Positions 62,346-64,000 of a stretch of 64,000 nt of DNA are shown here, one piece after another. The notes under the pieces are model-generated. The model searched no databases. It saw only the letters and a list, made by a program, of their open reading frames with translations, and was not told the DNA's origin. The stretch is taken from NCBI GenBank assembly GCA_002205965.3, contig NADL03000091.1, positions 248,001 through 312,000 of the forward strand. The letters run 5' to 3'. The position numbers were made by a program, and so were the translations under genes. Source of the DNA: Kappaphycus alvarezii. Its lineage: Eukaryota > Rhodophyta > Florideophyceae > Gigartinales > Solieriaceae. Position 1 is the stretch's first letter, and every line of letters starts with the position of its first letter.

Positions 62346-63207
62346 AAATCATGGGGCCTTTGAAACGAATAGGGATGCAGTTGCTTTCCTATAAAAATAT
62401 TCCAAAAAGTAGGTGCGCGTTTGATAGTTCCAATCATCTTTTCGGCTTTCCCGTTTGACATAAGTGCGTAGTCGAGAACTGTCTTCAGCTGAATTCCTTT
62501 CTCCTTCAAAACTCGAAGCAGTGAAGTTGCAGTAAAACAAAGGGCGTTATCCGAGATTATCCTTTTCGGAAGACCAAACGGTTCAATTGTTTTTTTCGAT
62601 GAATCTCAGGACCACTTCAGCATTGGTATACTCACCTGCAACTGCTATTGGCCATCCGATTAGATGTTTCGCGCCGCTATGAGGAGATATTTGTTTCCGG
62701 AACATGTTTCCTTGAACGGGCCCGTGAAGTCAATTGAGAAGGTTTCAAAGAGACCGGAAACTGGAAAACTTAGAGTGTCTTATACTTCCGTATTGGAGTG
62801 AATTTTTGGCAGTTGTCGCAGCTTTTCACGAAATCATAGACGTCCTTATGGATACCGGGCCACCAGAATCTCTCAGTTACGAATTTTTTGGTTGTTTCGA
62901 GATCCCAATGCCCTAGCTCATCATGGAAAGTCCTCAAGATCTTCATTCTTTCTTTCAAAGGGGCCACTAGTCGGGGACCGGCTTTAGTGTGCCGGAAGAG
63001 TTTCCCATTCCACAATGTAAAAGCCTTTTGATTCCTGCGTACCCAATTTCTGTGTTCAAGATCAACCTTTCTCATTTCTAGTCCATCGAGGAATTTGATC
63101 AGTCCGTGAATATTAGCTTCGTACTCGTTATCGTTCGGCAACTGCAACTCGGCGACTCCGACGATGTCCTCCGAAGCTTTTTCATTTGGAATCAGTGCGT
63201 CCCTCAA
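62346..63207 (-). pseudogene. gypsy-4b integrase, internally deleted
   Basis: The zinc finger frame (62,770-63,207) is open and equals that of gypsy-4a (HDELGHWDLETTKKF, CDNCQKFT). The core is broken near 62,620-62,700 by indels, and after GKAEKMIGTIKRA (62,420) the reading passes into accessory-domain sequence. Confidence 0.88.
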
Positions 63208-64000
63208 GCGGGATAGGTAATCGCAGGCTGATTATTGCGTCCGGGTCTATACACAATTTCAAACCGATATTCTGCGAAAATGTCGAGCCATCGGGCCAAG
63301 CGGTGATGTACATCCTTCTTTTGGAATGCTGTTTTAAGTGCCTGGTGATCAGTTATCAAGACAAATTTCTCGAGTGATAAAAGGTATACGCGAAACTTTT
63401 TCAGCGCGAAGACGACAGCTAGCGCTTCTTTCTCGCAGACTGAGTATCTCTTTTCCGCATCATTCAGAGTTCGGCTTGCGAATTGAACAGGGTGTAGTCT
63501 TCCGTTTTCATCTTTTTGGGACAAAACGGCACCCAAAGACCGTTCTGAGGCATCTGTCTCCACAACGAATGGTCTCTTGAAATCTGGGTACATGAGAACT
63601 GGGGGGACACATAGCTTATCTTTAAGCTCCTGAAATGCAGTTTCCATTTCCTTGTTCCAGTAAAATTTTCCGTTCTTCGTAGTGCTGGCATGTAACGGTG
63701 CTGCAGTCTTGGCGAAATCTTTGATAAATCTTCTGTAATATGAGGCCAGTCCTAAGAAGCTTCGGACCTCCGTCTTTGAAGCGGGCCTTGGTGCCAACTT
63801 GATTTTTTTCATTTTTTTCGTTTTCTCTGGATCCACTCTAATTCCTCTTGGTCGACGATATGACCGAGTAATTGGATAGAAGTTTTCGCAAAGAAGCATT
63901 TGCTCAACTTAATTTCAAGCTATGATATCCTCTCCACAACTGTCTGACGTGAGATGTGCTGATCCAATGTTTTGAGAATATGACGACATCATCGATATAG
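63204..64000 (-). pseudogene. gypsy-4b RT end and RNase H
   Basis: The frame 63,204-63,899 holds EVRSFLGLASYYRRFIKDFA, VVETDASERSLGAVLSQKDE, YSVCEKEALAVVFALKKFRV and ITDHQALKTAF, with RNase H intact where gypsy-4a has a 1-bp loss. A frameshift near 63,860 lies close to the place of the one in gypsy-4a but is a different change. The RT box is beyond the frame break near 63,980. Confidence 0.9.

Larger units (their letters stand above)
62046..64000 (-). mobile_element. gypsy-4b, partial copy running off the right edge
   Basis: 3' untranslated block (62,046-62,345), the end of the accessory domain (FIGKQLHPYSFQRPHD near 62,380), integrase, RNase H and RT up to the window edge. Between 62,420 and 62,400 the integrase sequence GTIKRA jumps to the accessory-domain end, so about 1.5 kb is missing relative to gypsy-4a. 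Sequence from 62,770 to 63,890 is almost identical to 57,130-58,210. Confidence 0.9.

Overview
This window is eukaryotic, gene-poor DNA built almost entirely from layered retrotransposons, with three nuclear-type tRNA genes and perhaps one ordinary gene. Nothing looks bacterial: there are no operons or ribosome binding sites, and the tRNA genes lack an encoded CCA. The mix of chromodomain-type and other Ty3/gypsy elements, a Ty1/copia element, non-LTR elements with a C-terminal restriction-like endonuclease (REL) and almost no recognisable introns would fit a TE-rich alga such as a florideophyte red alga, or another protist or early fungus. The sequence does not decide which.

Layout: 0.7-8.0 kb is a minus-strand Ty3/gypsy element (gypsy-1) with two LTRs and a matching 5-bp target duplication; it carries a decayed antisense gene between pol and its 3' LTR. 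At 8.0-14.2 kb is a minus-strand Ty1/copia element with both LTRs. At 14.2-16.4 kb is unique DNA with a possible gene. tRNA-Lys(CTT) lies at 16.4 kb. At 16.5-22.1 kb a near full-length REL-type LINE (family A) is followed head-to-tail by three truncated relatives. At 22-29.4 kb are pieces of a second REL-LINE (LINE-2), including one long copy split by a palindrome-ended insertion, plus tRNA-Gly(GCC). At 30.4-35.0 kb is a plus-strand gypsy element (gypsy-3), and at 38.6-41.7 kb a relative with a chromodomain that has lost its reverse transcriptase. At 42.9-51.7 kb is a graveyard of LINE tails with an interrupted tRNA-Ser(AGA) and a MITE. At 45.5-46.55 and 52.2-53.2 kb are two copies of an element (E) that encodes a small acidic protein and ends in LTR-like sequence. 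At 54.2-61.7 kb is a fairly young minus-strand gypsy (gypsy-4a) with two tandem accessory domains downstream of integrase, and at 61.7-64 kb a near-identical partial copy (gypsy-4b).

How it fits together: almost all coding capacity is for retrotransposition (Gag, protease, reverse transcriptase, RNase H, integrase, REL endonuclease), and almost every frame is broken. The main biological signal is the relation between REL-LINEs and tRNA genes. All three tRNA genes have a LINE sequence just upstream and pointing away from the tRNA, and tRNA-Ser has a 19-bp insert in its anticodon arm, 17 bp of which match the LINE 3' terminus. Other candidates for a second look are the antisense gene in gypsy-1, the duplicated accessory domain in gypsy-4a, and the small-protein element E whose end is shared with the gypsy-4a LTRs.
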